Below, piece after piece: positions 3,949-6,298 of a DNA stretch of 6,298 nucleotides. The position numbers were made by a program, and so were the translations under genes. Position 1 is the first letter of the stretch. Each line of letters starts with the position of its first letter. The notes under the pieces were generated by a model. It was not told the DNA's origin and did no database searches. It was given only the letters and a program-made list of their open reading frames with translations. The stretch covers positions 8,664-14,961 of the forward strand of contig NZ_MWSM01000021.1 in the NCBI RefSeq assembly GCF_002087075.1. Reading direction: 5' to 3'. Source of the stretch: Streptococcus pseudopneumoniae ATCC BAA-960 = CCUG 49455. Its GTDB lineage: Bacteria; Bacillota; Bacilli; Lactobacillales; Streptococcaceae.

Positions 3949-6298
3949 ATGGAAGATAAATCGAATTCACTCAGTAGGGTAAAGCGCCATCAACGTGAAA
4001 AAGTCTTGCGCTTCTCTATTCGTAAATATAGCTTTGGTGCAGCTTCTGTTGCGGTTGCGGCTCTTATGTTTATGGGGGCCAACGTTGTGAGTGCAGATAG
4101 CCCAAGCCAAAACACGTCGTCATCGACTACTGGTCTAGCTAGCCCGAAAGATGGGGAGCAGTTGTCTGAAGCAGGGCAGGCAAGGGATGAAAATCAAGCT
4201 GAAGTAGCCAGTGAGCCTTCAGCAAATAAGGAAGCTCAACCTGCTAAAGATAAAGCTACTAAAGTTGATAGCAGCCGCTTGCGCAAGCTAGTGGAAGAGG
4301 TAGATGCTCGTCTTTCTACCAACTCGAAGCACGATCCTTCAGTTGTAAGTCCTATTAAGGAGCGACTTCAAAAAGGGAAAGAATTACTAGATCGTACTGA
4401 TGCAGGTCAAGGGGATCTTGATAGTCTTGCTGAGAAGTTGGAGAAGGACTTGGCAGTCTTATCAAGTTCTTCTAAAGAAGAAAGTCAGCCTCAGGGCAGC
4501 GAAGCAGCGGATAAGAGTTCTTCTTCTGAAAGGAGCGACCGTAAGGAGGAGGGTTCAGACAGGGCTGCCTCTGCATCTGTGCCAGAAGACAAACCTAGAA
4601 GAAGATCTAGGAGGGATTTGTCTACGCGTTCCGCCGCAGATAATGCAGATGTAGAAGGTGCTTTGTTGCGCCCTAAAGGCTACATATCCGAAGAAAAGTC
4701 TGTCGGTGGTACAACAGTTGATAATAAATCACGTACGATTGAAAAGACCTTTATGAGATCTAGATACAGTGTGGAAAATGGGCAAAAGTTCCTTACTTAT
4801 GATGTGTATTTCCAAAATAATGGACATGCGCTTCCAGGTCAGACTAGACAAGCGTTCTGGTTCTATCCCCCACGTGATCTTTTGTATTCTAATAGTCAGT
4901 ACCCTAAAGGTCCAATTTACGAAGCTTATTATGAACGGTATAAAAAGAATACAGCTGGGGAAACGCTACTCTCTCATAATCCTTCGGCTTTCGTTAAAAA
5001 TGGTCAAACTTACCATGTTCCTTTAAATAATGGACATTATGAAGACGATGGTGGTAAACAAGCTTGGGGTACAAGCTATTCTCACTATCAGTTAACGGCT
5101 GGTCCAACTAGAGATAATCAACGTCAGGAAATGTTGAAAAACTTAGAACATAATCCTGAGTTGAATTCTATTATTAAACAAGGAAATAACTACCCAACCC
5201 TTTCCTATTCACATTTGTTAAGCATTTCGCATAATGAAGAGTATGCCTACAAGTATCATGTTAAATTACGATTGAGAGATAATGTCACTGAGGAGCAAGC
5301 AAAAAATGCTGGATCAATGGCTGTGACGACTAGTTCTGGGATTGCTTACAATGCGAAAGCGGCATATGTATATGCAGCGGCGGGGACACGCTTGGTTAGC
5401 AGCACAGACGCAGAAGCCTACCCTATCCAAGGTAGTTTACACACCAAAACGGTGGGAGATAGTCTTCCAAATTCAGATAATCCTGTAGGTGATAAGTATG
5501 TCACTTCAAAAAGTGGTAGAGAGTTCCCATCAGGAATGTCTTGGAGCTGGAAAGATAATCGTAAACCAAGTACAGCTCAAGCTGGCGTCTTTACTTATAA
5601 AGTAATTGCTAAGTATGGGGATGGTTCATCATCAGAAAATGCCAACTCAGGCTCAGACGGAACAGTTACATTAAACGTTAAACCTAAAAAACCGATTATT
5701 TCAGGCTTTGAGAATAAGAAAGGTCTCACTGGACAGCAACTTACAGTGAATGTGGGAGACGGAGTACCGGATGGCTCGATAGTGAAGCTTTATGATGGGG
5801 ATAAAGTTATCGGAGAAGGTAGAACAAAAGGTAAAACTGCAGTGGTGACTGTCACAGACGCTTTACCTGGTTCTCCTATTACTGCTGAAACCATCGTTAA
5901 GAATGGTGGAGAGGTAAAATCAGACCGAAGTGATGCCGTAACACCGACCCCTCAACCAGATAACCAACCACCTACATTGACTGTTACACCAGAACGTCAA
6001 ACAGTGAAAATTGGAGAAAATATTCGTATAACGCTTGATGCACAGGATGATACCAAGGTGAAATTGAATGTCGAGGATTTGTTGAATAAATATCCAAATC
6101 ATTTGGCTCAAACATCGAATCCTAATCGTGAAGTTGATACTGATACACATAAGAAATATATATTTGATCTCGGTGCTGCAACAACAGCAGATCTTGGAGA
6201 AAAGACAATTACCTTTAAAGTGACCGATGATGCAGGACATACAACGAGCAAACAAGTAACTGTAAAAGTTGTACCAGCAACACCAGCCACACCAACGA
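3949..6298 (+). CDS. YSIRK-signal cell-surface protein, adhesin-like, open at right edge
   Basis: The frame is unbroken for 783 codons and leaves the window, so the cell-wall anchor (probably LPXTG) is not seen. Residues 22-33 (FSIRKYSFGAAS) are a YSIRK-G/S signal motif, a hydrophobic core follows, and cleavage is likely after VSA (residue 49). Residues 50-107 are Ser/Glu/Lys-rich. Residues 108-171 are rich in Leu/Glu/Lys and probably helical, then comes a Ser-rich stretch. An Arg cluster, RRRSRRDL (217-224), is like that after the pro-like region of other streptococcal surface proteins. Residues 236-485 (rich in Tyr and Asn, no Cys) match nothing I recognise and are the likely ligand-binding part. 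Residues 501-564 resemble a Rib/alpha-like domain (AGVFTYKVIAKYGDGSS). Residues 579-664 resemble a bacterial Ig-like domain of the type with KLYDGDKVIGEG. Residues 674-775 form another Ig-like domain ending in TFKVTDDAGHTTSKQV, and a Pro/Ala/Thr linker ends the visible part. It has its own promoter and long leader. Ligand unknown. Confidence 0.88.
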   Translation, partial: MEDKSNSLSRVKRHQREKVLRFSIRKYSFGAASVAVAALMFMGANVVSADSPSQNTSSSTTGLASPKDGEQLSEAGQARDENQAEVASEPSANKEAQPAKDKATKVDSSRLRKLVEEVDARLSTNSKHDPSVVSPIKERLQKGKELLDRTDAGQGDLDSLAEKLEKDLAVLSSSSKEESQPQGSEAADKSSSSERSDRKEEGSDRAASASVPEDKPRRRSRRDLSTRSAADNADVEGALLRPKGYISEEKSVGGTTVDNKSRTIEKTFMRSRYSVENGQKFLTYDVYFQNNGHALPGQTRQAFWFYPPRDLLYSNSQYPKGPIYEAYYERYKKNTAGETLLSHNPSAFVKNGQTYHVPLNNGHYEDDGGKQAWGTSYSHYQLTAGPTRDNQRQEMLKNLEHNPELNSIIKQGNNYPTLSYSHLLSISHNEEYAYKYHVKLRLRDNVTEEQAKNAGSMAVTTSSGIAYNAKAAYVYAAAGTRLVSSTDAEAYPIQGSLHTKTVGDSLPNSDNPVGDKYVTSKSGREFPSGMSWSWKDNRKPSTAQAGVFTYKVIAKYGDGSSSENANSGSDGTVTLNVKPKKPIISGFENKKGLTGQQLTVNVGDGVPDGSIVKLYDGDKVIGEGRTKGKTAVVTVTDALPGSPITAETIVKNGGEVKSDRSDAVTPTPQPDNQPPTLTVTPERQTVKIGENIRITLDAQDDTKVKLNVEDLLNKYPNHLAQTSNPNREVDTDTHKKYIFDLGAATTADLGEKTITFKVTDDAGHTTSKQVTVKVVPATPATPT

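Noticed and set aside
4400..5026. Two short plus-strand frames inside the surface-protein gene
   Set aside because: The 783-codon frame with signal peptide and recognisable domains explains this stretch.
5920..6290. Minus-strand frames of 111 and 60 codons, including a Cys-rich one
   Set aside because: They are antisense to the surface protein; the composition is a by-product of its Thr/Ala/Lys-rich coding strand.

Overview
The window looks like chromosomal DNA of a streptococcus of the mitis group (S. pneumoniae, S. mitis, S. oralis and relatives). Three things suggest this. It carries dispersed repeats typical of those genomes: a partial BOX-type element at the left edge and two 107-bp RUP-type elements. 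Its promoters have extended -10 (TGn) boxes. Its surface protein carries a YSIRK-type signal peptide. The species cannot be fixed from the sequence alone.

Layout. 1-118: end of a BOX-type repeat and a bidirectional hairpin terminator. 119-571 (minus): a 150-aa universal stress protein; its promoter overlaps a palindrome that fits the CopY 'cop box'. 664-1675 (plus): a self-contained, AT-rich cassette with its own strong promoter, a 99-aa three-helix membrane protein (743-1042), a secreted phospholipase A2-like enzyme (1063-1620) and a terminator. 1705-2978: an AlaA/AlaT-type PLP aminotransferase with its own promoter. 3021-3312: ribosomal protein L34 (rpmH), GTG start, with promoter and terminator. 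3313-3708: no substantial gene; it holds two direct RUP-type elements and a possible 26-codon ORF. 3709-3948: a strong promoter whose predicted start lies in six perfect copies of a 9-bp tandem repeat, then a leader of about 200 nt. 3949-6298: a cell-surface protein open to the right edge (783 codons seen). It has a YSIRK-type signal peptide, a helical segment, an Arg-rich motif, an unrecognised domain of about 240 aa, and then Rib-like and Ig-like repeats.

How it fits together. Housekeeping genes (stress protein, aminotransferase, L34) form a backbone into which two accessory surface or secreted functions are set. One is the membrane protein plus phospholipase A2 unit, the other is the large adhesin-like protein. 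The observations most worth a second look are the phospholipase cassette with its possible partner protein, the tandem repeat at the transcription start of the surface-protein gene, and the cop-box-like palindrome on the stress-protein promoter.
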